Positions 1 to 6,648 of a stretch of DNA of 6,648 bases are shown piece after piece. The notes below the pieces were generated by a model, which worked only from the letters and a program-made list of their open reading frames with translations, ran no database searches and was not told the origin of the DNA. The position numbers and the translations under genes are program-made. Source of the stretch: Actinomycetota bacterium (GTDB lineage: Bacteria > Actinomycetota > Thermoleophilia > RBG-16-64-13); the NCBI GenBank assembly GCA_003157225.1, contig PMIZ01000483.1:503-7150 (forward strand), in the 5' to 3' direction. Within the stretch, counting starts at the first letter, position 1; each line of letters begins with the position of its first letter.

Positions 1-874
1 CCACATGGACGAGATAGGGGCCATGGTCTCCCATGTGGACGACGACGGCTATCTCAAGATGGTCCCCGTCGGCGGCTGGTCGGACCAGACCATCCTGGGA
101 CAGCGAGTCATGGTCCACACGTCCGATGGCAGGCTCCTCCCCGGGGTGGTCGGCTCGCGCCCGCCCCACATGATGGACGCCGAGGAGCGTAAGAGGCTCA
201 TCAAGACCAAGGAGATGTTCGTCGACTGCGGCGCGACGAGCGCGGTCAACGCACGCGAATTGGGCATCGCGGTGGGATCTCTCATCACTCTCGATCGCGA
301 CCTCTGCCTGTTGGGCAACGATTTCGTCACCGGCAAGGCTCTCGACAATAGGGCCGGCGTGGTATCGATGATCTGGGCACTCAGGCTGCTCAAAGACAAG
401 CCGGTGCGGGCGACCATCCAGGCCGTCGGTACCGTCCAGGAAGAAGTGGGGCTCAAGGGCGCCCGCACATCCGCCTACGGCCTCGACCCCGACGTGGCCA
501 TCGCGACCGACGTGACCATCCCGGGCGACAACCCTGGAGTCACCAAGAGCGAGTCGCCGGTGGCCGCCGGCAAGGGGCCAACCATAACCATCATCGACGC
601 CGCCGGCCGCGGCGTCATCTCTCCGCGCCCGGTGCTGCGCTGGCTAAGGGAGACGGCCGAAGCGGCCTCCATCCCTTACCAGGTGCAGGTGGGGAATGGC
701 GGCAACACCGACGCGACGGCGATCAGCATCACCAAGAGCGGCATTCCCTGTGGGGTGATCAGCGTGCCCACGCGCTACATCCACTCCCCGGTAGAAGTGC
801 TCTCGCTGCGCGATCTGGAGCAGAGCGCCGCCCTCATCGCTGCTGCCATCGAATCTGCGCACAAGTACTTCTAG
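1..874 (+). CDS. M42 family metallo-aminopeptidase, 5'-truncated by window edge
   Basis: This encodes a co-catalytic metallopeptidase of the M42 family (TET/glutamyl aminopeptidase/FrvX-like), cytosolic enzymes that trim N-terminal residues from peptides, usually as large oligomers. The gene enters from the left. The ATG at 5 is not the start: it is the internal Met of the family's H-M-D-E-I-G motif, whose His (a metal ligand) is codon 2-4. Counting that Met as residue 1, the other expected residues are present: Asp114 in K-A-L-D-N-R (bridging metal ligand), Glu146-Glu147 in Q-E-E-V-G (catalytic base and ligand), Asp169 in A-T-D-V (ligand), and His260 in R-Y-I-H-S-P (ligand). The G-G-N-T-D-A motif (232-237) also fits. 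M42 proteins are usually about 340-360 residues, so some 60-70 N-terminal residues lie outside the window. The C terminus is complete (TAG at 872-874). The exact substrate (general aminopeptidase or endoglucanase-annotated paralogue) cannot be told from sequence. The gene converges on hflX. Confidence 0.95.
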   Translation, partial: HMDEIGAMVSHVDDDGYLKMVPVGGWSDQTILGQRVMVHTSDGRLLPGVVGSRPPHMMDAEERKRLIKTKEMFVDCGATSAVNARELGIAVGSLITLDRDLCLLGNDFVTGKALDNRAGVVSMIWALRLLKDKPVRATIQAVGTVQEEVGLKGARTSAYGLDPDVAIATDVTIPGDNPGVTKSESPVAAGKGPTITIIDAAGRGVISPRPVLRWLRETAEAASIPYQVQVGNGGNTDATAISITKSGIPCGVISVPTRYIHSPVEVLSLRDLEQSAALIAAAIESAHKYF

Positions 875-928
875 GCCGACCCGCTCTGCGGAACGGCCGC
901 CGCGCGCGTCGCGCTGCCCATCTCGCCT

Positions 929-2365
929 CTACTCGGTCGCCTTACGGGCCTTGATCGCCCGTTCCCAGGCGAGGGCGGCGTCACGAAGGTCGCCGGCCAT
1001 CGACGGAGGTACACGCCCGACAATGCGCACGTCTTCGTCACGATAGTCAAAGTCCACAGTCCCGCGCTCGCGAATGCGGGCGAGCAAGTCCCCGGCTGAG
1101 TAGGGCAGAGCCACATCGACCTCCAGCCAAAGGTCGGCCAGCACGGTCGCGATCATGGTACGCAGATCGTCGATGCCCTCACCGGTGAGCGCCGACGCCT
1201 TGAGCGCGTGGCGGTCGTCGTGGCCCAACACGCCTCCGGACACCGTGCGACCCGGTGCCAGAGGCCCGGCAGGAGCGATACCAGCCCGCACTGGCGCAGC
1301 CCCCGCGCCCCCTTCTATGAGGTCGGCCTTGTTGAGGACCACCACCCTCGGCTTGTGTCCTGCGCCGAGCTCGTCAAGAACGGTCTGCACCGTGCGGCGG
1401 TGTTCGGCCGCGTGCCTGTCGGCTGCATCCACTACTTCTACAAGGATGTCCGCGCGAGTGACTTCCTCAAGGGTCGCTTGGAACGCCTCCACTAGTTGGT
1501 GTGGCAGCTTGTGGACGAATCCCACGGTGTCGCTCACTATGACCATCTGCCCCTCGCCCAGCCGGACTCGCCGGGTGGTCGGGTCGAGGGTGGCAAACAG
1601 CATGTCCTCAACAGCGGCAGCCTCCTCGCCCACCAAGGCATTGAGGAGTGTCGACTTGCCGGCGTTGGTGTAGCCCACGATCGCGACCGTCGGCAACAGC
1701 CGGCGCTCTCGGGCGCGCGCGGCGGTCTCGCGCCGCTTCCGTACTTCCTCCACGCGCTCCCGGGTCTTTTTGATGCGCTCGCGGATCACGCGCCGGTCGG
1801 TCTCGAGCTGGGTCTCTCCGGGACCTCCGCGCATCCCGATGCCCCCAGCGGTGCGGGACAGGTGGGTCCAAAGGCGCGTAAGCCGGGGTAGCTGGTACTC
1901 GAGCCGAGCCAGCTCCACCTGGATGCGACCCTCGTGAGTGTGAGCGCGCTGCGCGAAGATGTCGAGGATCACGCCGCTACGGTCGAGCACTTTGACGTTC
2001 AGCAACTCCTCCAGAGAACGCTGCTGTTTGGGTGACAGCTCGTCGTCGGCGACCAGCATCGTGAAGTGGGTTTCGGACTTGGCCTGTTTGAGCTCCTCAG
2101 CCTTGCCGCTACCGAGGTACCACAACGGGTGGATGGACACCCTGTGCTGGGCAGTGCTGCCCACCACCTCACCGCCGGCGGTTTCTACCAGAGAGGCCAA
2201 CTCAAGGAGCGACTCTTCGGCCGTCCAGCCCTGATCTCCTCCGGTATCCACGGCTATCAGGTAGGCACGCTCCAGCTCGGTCGCCTCCCCCTCGGCCGCG
2301 GCCTGCCTTCCCGGACGCAGACGCCCTTCTCCGGGACTTCGTTTCGCTTCTTCCGGTGCGCTCAT
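929..2365 (-). CDS. hflX: GTPase HflX, ribosome-associated
   Basis: HflX binds the large ribosomal subunit and, in characterised species, splits or rescues stalled 70S ribosomes during stress. The protein is 478 residues. After a charged 30-residue leader comes the HflX N-terminal domain (about 34-165), with Y-L-G-S-G-K near 83-88 and [10 protein letters not shown] near 128-137. A Gly-rich family signature ([14 protein letters not shown], 177-190) and a charged helical linker follow. The GTPase domain has G1 G-Y-T-N-A-G-K-S-T (231-239), G2 around T-L-D-P-T-T (259-264), G3 D-T-V-G-F (279-283), G4 N-K-A-D (345-348) and G5 S-A-L-T-G (391-395), so nucleotide binding should be intact. A Gly/Ala/Pro-rich stretch of about 37 residues (351-387) separates G4 from G5. 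The same frame is open upstream to an ATG at 2647, but that extension is Arg/Gly-rich and lies inside uvrA. I chose the ATG at 2365 because it overlaps the uvrA stop as ATGA, has a good ribosome site, and starts just before family homology. Confidence 0.96.
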   Translation of the reverse strand: MSAPEEAKRSPGEGRLRPGRQAAAEGEATELERAYLIAVDTGGDQGWTAEESLLELASLVETAGGEVVGSTAQHRVSIHPLWYLGSGKAEELKQAKSETHFTMLVADDELSPKQQRSLEELLNVKVLDRSGVILDIFAQRAHTHEGRIQVELARLEYQLPRLTRLWTHLSRTAGGIGMRGGPGETQLETDRRVIRERIKKTRERVEEVRKRRETAARARERRLLPTVAIVGYTNAGKSTLLNALVGEEAAAVEDMLFATLDPTTRRVRLGEGQMVIVSDTVGFVHKLPHQLVEAFQATLEEVTRADILVEVVDAADRHAAEHRRTVQTVLDELGAGHKPRVVVLNKADLIEGGAGAAPVRAGIAPAGPLAPGRTVSGGVLGHDDRHALKASALTGEGIDDLRTMIATVLADLWLEVDVALPYSAGDLLARIRERGTVDFDYRDEDVRIVGRVPPSMAGDLRDAALAWERAIKARKATE

Positions 2366-5300
2366 GCCGGCTCCCCACGCGACCCGTCCGCGCGGGCCAC
2401 CTCTGTCCCCCGGGTGCCCCGCCTGGCGGCGAATGCCTTCTCGCCACCTCGGCCGGAGTCGCCACGAGCCACGCCTCCGCTCTCGCCCGCAACCACCCGC
2501 GGGTCGCTCACCGCCAATACGCGCCGCAGCACCTTGCCTGTCTCGCTGTGGGGGTTGGCGCACACTTGCTCGGGCGTGCCGCTGGCCACCAACTCCCCGC
2601 CGGCGTCTCCACCCTCCGGACCGAGGTCGATAAGCCAGTCGGCGCACTTGATGACGTCGAGATTGTGCTCTATCACCAGTACGGTGTTGCCCGTATCCAC
2701 GAGGCGTTGCAGCACTTCGAGGAGCTTCTCCACGTCGGCGAAGTGAAGACCCGTGGTGGGCTCGTCCAAGATGTAGAGGGTGTTGCCCGTCGCGACTTTC
2801 GCCAATTCGGTAGCCAGCTTTACCCGCTGTGCCTCGCCGCCCGAGAGCGTCGTCGATGGTTGTCCCAGCCTGACGTATTCGAGGCCCACGTCGGCCAAGG
2901 TCTGCATGCGCCGTCTGATCTTTGGCTGGTTGGCGAAGAACTCCACCGCTTCCTCCACGCTCATGTCGAGTACTTCGGCGACATTCTTGCCCTTGAAACG
3001 CACCTCGAGCGTTTCGCGGTTGTAGCGCTTGCCCTGGCAGACCTCACAGGGAACGTACACGTCGGGCAGGAAGTGCATCTCGATCTTGAGCGTGCCTTCG
3101 CCCTTGCAGGCCTCGCAGCGGCCGCCTTTGACGTTGAAGCTGAACCGGCCCGGAGAATAGCCACGGACCTTGGCTTCCTGGGTGTGCGAAAACAGCTCCC
3201 TGATGTGGTCCCACAGCCCGGTGTACGTCGCCGGATTGGACCGGGGCGTTCTGCCGATGGGCGACTGATCGATGTCGATGACCTTGTCCAGTTGCTCGAT
3301 GCCGTCGATGCGATCGTGCTCGCCCGGCCGCACCGGCACCCGGTTCACGATGTTCGACAGACTCCGGAAGATGATGTCGTTCACCAGCGTCGATTTCCCC
3401 GACCCCGACACGCCTGTCACGCAGACGAAGGCCCCTGTGGGCACGGGGATGTCGAGGTCCTTCAGGTTGTGCTCCCTTGCCCCACGCACGATGAACTCAC
3501 CCCGGCCGGAACGCCGCGTTGGCGGGACCGCGATCTTCCTTTTTCCAGACAAGAACTGCCCGGTAACCGACCTAGGCTCCGCCAGGATATCGGCCAGCTC
3601 GCCGCTCTTCACTACTTCTCCCCCGTGCTCTCCGGCCCCCGGGCCCATGTCGACAATGTGGTCGGCTGAGCGCATGGTCTCTTCGTCATGTTCCACGACG
3701 ATCACCGTGTTCCCGAGGTCACGCAGCCTGAGAAGGGTGTCGATGAGCCGGCGGTTGTCGCGCTGGTGTAGGCCTATGGAGGGCTCGTCCAGGATGTACA
3801 GCACCCCGACCAGGCTGGAGCCTATCTGGGTAGCCAGCCTGATGCGTTGCGCCTCGCCCCCCGACAGGCTTCCCGCGCTGCGGTGCAGGCTGAGATAACC
3901 CACCCCCACCGACTCGAGGAAGGTTAGCCGCTCCCTGATCTCCTTGAGCACCCTGCTGCCGATGAGCTCTTCCCGCCGGCTCAGCTCCAGCTCGTCGAGG
4001 AAGCGGACCGCCCCCGCGACGGACAGGAGGCTCAGCTCGTAGATGCTCAGCCCTCCCACGGTGACGGCCAGGGTGGACGGCTTCAGGCGGGCGCCATGAC
4101 AGGCCGGACAAGGCCGGTCGGCCATGTACTGCTCAATCTTCTCGCGGATGTACTCCGAGTCGGTCTCCCGGTAGCGCCTCTCCAGGTTGGGCACGATGCC
4201 TTCGAAGGACGTGGTGTAGCTGCGCCGGTGCCCCGACCTGTTGACGTAGGAGACGTACAGGCGCTCGCCTTTCGTGCCGTAGAGGAAGATCTCCTTGACC
4301 TCCTGGGGCACGTCCGCCCACGGGGTGGACATGTCGATCTCGTAGCGTTCGGCGATGGCCGTCACAATCTGGTCGTAGTACTGAGAGTTGCTGCCGCTCC
4401 AGGGCAGAAGCACTCCCTCCTCCACCGACAGGCAAGGATCGCCGACCAGCAGCTCCGGGTCGATCTCCCGCCGCGCCCCCAAACCTCCACAGGTTTCACA
4501 GGCCCCGTGAGGCGAGTTGAAGGAGAAGATGCGGGGCGCCATCTCGGGTAGCGAGACCCCGTGCTCCGGACAAGCCAGGTTCTCGGAGAAGAGGAGACTG
4601 GTGGGAGTGGCGCCCGCGCCCGCCGCCGCGCTCGGATCTGCCTCGCCCTCGACGCTCTCGTCCTGCTCCGCCGAACCCCCGCCGTCGTGCACGTCGACCA
4701 TCAGCAGCCCGTGCCCCTCCGACAGGGCAGTCTCCACCGAGTCGGACAGGCGGCGCCGCACGCCCTCTTTCATCACCAGCCGGTCGACGATGACGTTGAT
4801 GTCGTGCCGCACATTCTTGTCCAGCTCCGGCAAAGTCTCGTCCATGCTGTATTGCCGTCCGTCGATCTCGATCCGCGTGAACCCTTCTTGCCGCACATGC
4901 TCCAGGATGTCCCTGTGCCACCCCTTCTGGCCGCGGACCACCGGGGCTTTCACCACGAACCGCCTGCCGGGTTCCAGGCTCAAGATCTGGTCGACGATCT
5001 GTTCTTTGCTCTGGCCTTCTATTGCGCGGCCGCAGATCCAACAGTGAGGGCGCCCGATGCGGGCGTAGAGCAGGCGAAGGTAGTCGTAGATCTCGGTGAC
5101 CGTGCCCACCGTGGAGCGCGGGTTGCGCGAGGTAGTCTTCTGGTCGATCGAGATCGCCGGCGACAGGCCTTCGATGGAGTCCACGTCGGGCTTGTTCATC
5201 TGCCCGAGGAACTGCCGGGCGTAGGCAGACAGGCTCTCGACGTAGCGCCGCTGCCCTTCAGCATAGATGGTGTCGAAGGCGAGGCTGGACTTCCCGGAGC

Positions 5301-5406
5301 CGGAGAGCCCCGTGATGACTATGAAACGGTCCCTTGGGAGCGAGAGAGAGACGTCTTTGAGATTGTGCTCCCGGGCCCCGACAATGACGATCTCATTAGT
5401 GCCCAT
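2362..5406 (-). CDS. uvrA: Excinuclease ABC subunit A (UvrA)
   Basis: UvrA is the damage-sensing ATPase of nucleotide excision repair. As a dimer it finds distorted DNA and loads UvrB, after which UvrC makes the incisions. This copy has 1014 residues and two ABC modules. Module I has Walker A G-L-S-G-S-G-K-S (33-40), signature L-S-G-G-E-A-Q-R (514-521) and Walker B I-L-D-E-P-S (538-543). Module II has Walker A G-V-S-G-S-G-K-S (665-672), signature 854-861, Walker B I-L-D-E-P-T (879-884) and the H-loop His at 914. Zinc sites: Cys122/125 with Cys433/436; a second with Cys279, His282, Cys303 and Cys306, where His replaces the usual Cys; and the C-terminal finger Cys764/767/787/790. An acidic Gly/Ala/Ser-rich insert (about 241-270) precedes the second site. 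The protein outruns the usual 940-970 residues through this insert and an Arg/Gly-rich tail after about 964. An in-frame TAG five codons upstream limits the start to the ATG at 5406. No uvrB or uvrC is in the window. Confidence 0.98.
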   Translation of the reverse strand: MGTNEIVIVGAREHNLKDVSLSLPRDRFIVITGLSGSGKSSLAFDTIYAEGQRRYVESLSAYARQFLGQMNKPDVDSIEGLSPAISIDQKTTSRNPRSTVGTVTEIYDYLRLLYARIGRPHCWICGRAIEGQSKEQIVDQILSLEPGRRFVVKAPVVRGQKGWHRDILEHVRQEGFTRIEIDGRQYSMDETLPELDKNVRHDINVIVDRLVMKEGVRRRLSDSVETALSEGHGLLMVDVHDGGGSAEQDESVEGEADPSAAAGAGATPTSLLFSENLACPEHGVSLPEMAPRIFSFNSPHGACETCGGLGARREIDPELLVGDPCLSVEEGVLLPWSGSNSQYYDQIVTAIAERYEIDMSTPWADVPQEVKEIFLYGTKGERLYVSYVNRSGHRRSYTTSFEGIVPNLERRYRETDSEYIREKIEQYMADRPCPACHGARLKPSTLAVTVGGLSIYELSLLSVAGAVRFLDELELSRREELIGSRVLKEIRERLTFLESVGVGYLSLHRSAGSLSGGEAQRIRLATQIGSSLVGVLYILDEPSIGLHQRDNRRLIDTLLRLRDLGNTVIVVEHDEETMRSADHIVDMGPGAGEHGGEVVKSGELADILAEPRSVTGQFLSGKRKIAVPPTRRSGRGEFIVRGAREHNLKDLDIPVPTGAFVCVTGVSGSGKSTLVNDIIFRSLSNIVNRVPVRPGEHDRIDGIEQLDKVIDIDQSPIGRTPRSNPATYTGLWDHIRELFSHTQEAKVRGYSPGRFSFNVKGGRCEACKGEGTLKIEMHFLPDVYVPCEVCQGKRYNRETLEVRFKGKNVAEVLDMSVEEAVEFFANQPKIRRRMQTLADVGLEYVRLGQPSTTLSGGEAQRVKLATELAKVATGNTLYILDEPTTGLHFADVEKLLEVLQRLVDTGNTVLVIEHNLDVIKCADWLIDLGPEGGDAGGELVASGTPEQVCANPHSETGKVLRRVLAVSDPRVVAGESGGVARGDSGRGGEKAFAARRGTRGTEVARADGSRGEPA
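2371..2376 (-). promoter_or_regulatory. Ribosome binding site of hflX
   Basis: On the minus strand, GGGGAG lies 5 nt before the ATG at 2365, a good Shine-Dalgarno match at suitable spacing. It sits inside the last codons of uvrA and supports 2365 rather than the upstream ATG at 2647 as the hflX start. Together with the ATGA overlap it suggests that hflX is translated by reinitiation or coupling after uvrA. Confidence 0.75.
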
Positions 5407-5415
5407 GGCAAGGGG

Positions 5416-5421
5416 ATTCTA
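5416..5421 (-). promoter_or_regulatory. Putative -10 element of the uvrA-hflX unit (leaderless type)
   Basis: On the minus strand TAGAAT, matching the TAnnnT form of a -10 box, lies 9 nt before the uvrA ATG. Transcription starting 6-9 nt downstream of it would begin within 0-3 nt of the start codon. The bases between it and the ATG (CCCCTTGCC) hold no Shine-Dalgarno sequence, which fits a leaderless mRNA. No convincing -35 hexamer is seen at 16-19 bp, and no LexA box of the GAAC...GTTC type is seen between the two divergent genes. The promoter is inferred from sequence only. Confidence 0.45.
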
Positions 5422-5453
5422 GCAGGTGCCGCGGACAGCAGAGCAGCCACTCG

Positions 5454-5465
5454 GCAGCCTGCTGC
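5454..5465. promoter_or_regulatory. Small palindrome in the divergent promoter region, possible operator
   Basis: GCAGC-CT-GCTGC is a perfect 5-bp inverted repeat around a 2-bp centre. It lies where the -35 region of the deacetylase promoter would fall and about 33 bp upstream of the uvrA -10 hexamer. A bound protein there could affect both directions. It is short and G+C-rich, so chance occurrence is quite possible, and I do not recognise it as a known operator. Confidence 0.2.
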
Positions 5466-5477
5466 GGGCCCGAGGGG

Positions 5478-5483
5478 TACAAT
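5478..5483 (+). promoter_or_regulatory. Putative -10 element of the deacetylase gene (leaderless type)
   Basis: TACAAT, a close match to the TATAAT -10 consensus, is followed by exactly 6 nt (CTGCCC) and then the ATG at 5490. A start site 7 nt after the hexamer would fall on the A of the ATG, the classic leaderless arrangement. There is no ribosome site at normal spacing. GAGGGG at 5472-5477 lies 12 nt from the ATG, rather far for a Shine-Dalgarno sequence, and it would not be in the transcript if this -10 is used. No clear -35 hexamer is visible. Confidence 0.5.
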
Positions 5484-5489
5484 CTGCCC

Positions 5490-6410
5490 ATGCAGAACGA
5501 GACGCGCAGGGAGCGTTCACGAGCCCTCAAAGTGCGGCGCCACCGGCGGCTCATCTGGCCCTTGGCGGCCGTTGCAGCCGTTCTCGTGGTTCTCGGAGCC
5601 TCTCTCCTGCTCTGGGGTGGTGGGTCCACGCGTCTCTCGGACGCCTCGCGAGGAACTTCCGGCACGGTAACCACCGTGGCTCAGGCAACCGGCACTACCG
5701 TGGCCCCCTTCACTACCGCGCCGCCAGTCACATCGGCTCCGCCAACGACGAAGCCCGTGTTGCCTACCACGACCTCGTCCACCACCTCAACAACAGCCAC
5801 CCTCTCGGCCTCCCCCATCGTGCGCACCGGTCCCACCAGCCGCAAATGGATCGCGCTCACCTTCGACGACAACTATCAGCTCGACACGGCCTACCGCACG
5901 CTCTCGGTGCTCAAGAAGTACAAGGTACCGGCTACCCTCTTCGTCATCGGTCACTACGTGGACCTGGGGCCCGCTCTCGCCCGGCAAATCGCAGCCGACG
6001 GCTTTGAAGTCGGCGATCACACGCGCAGCCACGCGAACTGTACAACACTCTCCAAGCACGGCCTGCGCATCGAGATCGGCAACGGCACCGACCACTACCA
6101 CCAACTCACCGGGGCTCCGACCGTTCCCCTCTTCCGTCCGCCCGGCGGCTTCGTCGACCAGAAGACCTGCGAGGTGGCGGCGGAAAAGGGCTTCAAATAC
6201 GTGGTGATGTGGGACGTCGACACCAACGATTGGCGCGGGCACACCGCGGCACAAATAACCGAGACTGTCATGGGCAACGCCCACAACGGCGCGATCGTGC
6301 TCATGCACATGGCCGCAAAGCACACGGCCGAGGCTTTGCCGGGCATCATCACGCGGCTGCGGGCGGCCGGCTACGAGCTGGTGAGCCTCACCACGATGTT
6401 GGGTCTATAG
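5490..6410 (+). CDS. Membrane-anchored polysaccharide deacetylase (NodB/CE4 family)
   Basis: This is a 306-residue extracytoplasmic carbohydrate esterase of family 4, metal-dependent enzymes that remove N- or O-acetyl groups from peptidoglycan, chitin-like or other glycans. A basic N terminus (residues 5-20 rich in Arg) precedes one hydrophobic segment (about 21-42), giving a signal anchor with the C terminus outside; there is no lipobox Cys. A Thr/Pro/Ser-rich linker (about 57-117) should span the cell wall. The NodB domain (about 118-306) has motif 1 T-F-D-D (124-127; Asp126 as base, Asp127 as metal ligand), motif 2 H-T-R-S-H (177-181; both His as ligands), motif 3 R-P-P-G-G (216-220), motif 4 D-V-D-T-N-D-W (242-248) and motif 5 L-M-H (271-273). 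All catalytic residues are kept, so it is probably active. The substrate is not shown; peptidoglycan is the likeliest guess. The ATG at 5490 is the only reasonable start. The gene is divergent from uvrA, with an 83-bp gap. Confidence 0.93.
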   Translation: MQNETRRERSRALKVRRHRRLIWPLAAVAAVLVVLGASLLLWGGGSTRLSDASRGTSGTVTTVAQATGTTVAPFTTAPPVTSAPPTTKPVLPTTTSSTTSTTATLSASPIVRTGPTSRKWIALTFDDNYQLDTAYRTLSVLKKYKVPATLFVIGHYVDLGPALARQIAADGFEVGDHTRSHANCTTLSKHGLRIEIGNGTDHYHQLTGAPTVPLFRPPGGFVDQKTCEVAAEKGFKYVVMWDVDTNDWRGHTAAQITETVMGNAHNGAIVLMHMAAKHTAEALPGIITRLRAAGYELVSLTTMLGL

Positions 6411-6430
6411 GGAGGCTGCTGCCGGCCTCC
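6411..6430 (+). terminator. Possible hairpin terminator after the deacetylase gene
   Basis: Directly after the TAG, GGAGGC (6411-6416) pairs with GCCTCC (6425-6430) across an 8-nt loop, a 6-bp G+C-rich stem. No T-run follows, so it is not a classical intrinsic terminator, though high-GC bacteria often have stems without a T-tract. Its position between convergent genes makes a terminator role plausible. Confidence 0.35.
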
Positions 6431-6470
6431 GGTCCCGGGCACGGCCGCCCAACCGCCACTGACCCCTGCG

Positions 6471-6648
6471 CTACGGCCGTCCCACTGCCACCAGCCGGTG
6501 CTTTAGCTGCCTGATGAAGTCCCGTTGGGCGTCGATCGCCGGATGCTCGCCTGAGTCAGCCCTCTCGTGGAAGAGCGCGAGATTCATCAGCTCTCTCATA
6601 AGCTTCCGGAGCACCGCGCGCGCGGCCGGCCCTCTTGTCCTCTTGACG
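6471..6648 (-). CDS. C-terminal end of an unrecognised protein, cut by window edge
   Basis: On the minus strand one frame stays open for 58 codons from the right edge to a TAG at 6471-6473. The other two minus frames hit stops (TGA) within this stretch. The peptide is strongly charged and probably helical, with alternating basic and hydrophobic residues (for example R-K-L-M-R-E-L-M-N-L-A-L-F-H-E-R and D-F-I-R-Q-L-K-H-R-L-V), more like a real protein end than an antisense shadow. Third codon positions are mostly G or C. I do not recognise the family, and the start lies outside the window. A competing plus-strand frame from an ATG at 6514 is also open to the edge, but its product is Ser/Arg/Ala-rich with no ribosome site I can see, typical of a shadow. 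If real, the gene converges on the deacetylase. Confidence 0.5.
   Translation of the reverse strand, partial: VKRTRGPAARAVLRKLMRELMNLALFHERADSGEHPAIDAQRDFIRQLKHRLVAVGRP

Noticed and set aside
875..928. Possible terminator between the convergent peptidase and hflX genes
   Set aside because: Only a 4-bp GCGG/CCGC stem and short CG-repeat pairings are visible, with no T-run; not enough to call.
1155..2234. Several plus-strand open frames opposite hflX
   Set aside because: They are antisense to intact GTPase motifs and have biased, low-information composition.
2366..2647. 94-codon N-terminal extension of the hflX frame to an upstream ATG
   Set aside because: The extension is Arg/Gly-rich, lies wholly within uvrA and shows no homology; the ATG at 2365 has a ribosome site and the ATGA overlap.
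2356..3669. Long plus-strand open frame (437 codons) antisense to uvrA
   Set aside because: It mirrors the conserved uvrA coding sequence; its product is His/Arg/Val/Leu-rich with no recognisable domain, as expected for an antisense shadow in high-GC DNA.
5407..5489. SOS (LexA) box upstream of uvrA
   Set aside because: I looked for a GAAC...GTTC-type palindrome on both strands and found none, so SOS control is not supported here.
4561..5670. Long plus-strand open frame (369 codons) across the start of uvrA and into the deacetylase gene
   Set aside because: It runs antisense through conserved UvrA motifs, crosses the divergent promoter region, then overlaps the deacetylase gene out of frame. 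It has no domain signal.
5787..6323. Minus-strand open frame (178 codons) opposite the deacetylase gene
   Set aside because: Val/Gly/His-rich shadow of the NodB domain, whose catalytic motifs are all on the plus strand.
6514..6648. Plus-strand open frame from ATG at 6514 to the right edge
   Set aside because: Ser/Arg/Ala-rich product with no ribosome site; the opposite-strand frame gives a more protein-like sequence.

Overview
This window is high-GC (roughly two thirds G+C by eye), gene-dense bacterial chromosome. It holds four recognisable genes plus the end of a fifth, unrecognised one. The base composition, Gly/Ala/Arg-rich extensions, Thr/Pro-rich cell-surface linker and apparently leaderless promoters suggest an actinobacterium (Actinomycetota) or a similar high-GC lineage. 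No rRNA, marker gene or neighbour in the window fixes the taxonomy, so this is inference.

Layout, left to right: (1) 1-874, plus strand: the 3' part of an M42-family metallo-aminopeptidase, cut by the left edge. (2) 875-928: a short convergent gap with no convincing terminator. (3) 929-2365, minus strand: hflX, a ribosome-associated GTPase. (4) 2362-5406, minus strand: uvrA, subunit A of the nucleotide excision repair excinuclease. uvrA lies upstream of hflX, and the two share an ATGA stop/start overlap, so they look like one translationally coupled unit. (5) 5407-5489: an 83-bp divergent intergenic region with a -10-like hexamer next to each start codon. (6) 5490-6410, plus strand: a membrane-anchored polysaccharide (NodB-type) deacetylase. 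(7) 6411-6470: a convergent gap with a small hairpin. (8) 6471 to the right edge, minus strand: the C-terminal end of an unrecognised protein.

uvrA-hflX pairs DNA damage repair with rescue of stalled ribosomes, two general stress functions, under what looks like one promoter. The deacetylase is transcribed divergently from the same short region and acts outside the cell on a glycan, probably peptidoglycan or another N-acetylated polysaccharide. The peptidase is a separate unit on the opposite strand.

I found no mobile element, CRISPR array, tRNA/rRNA or toxin-antitoxin signal. This is mostly ordinary housekeeping sequence and I see no undescribed multi-gene system. The points worth a second look are the uvrA-hflX coupling, the back-to-back leaderless-type promoters, a Cys-to-His change in one UvrA zinc site, and the unidentified reading frame at the right edge.
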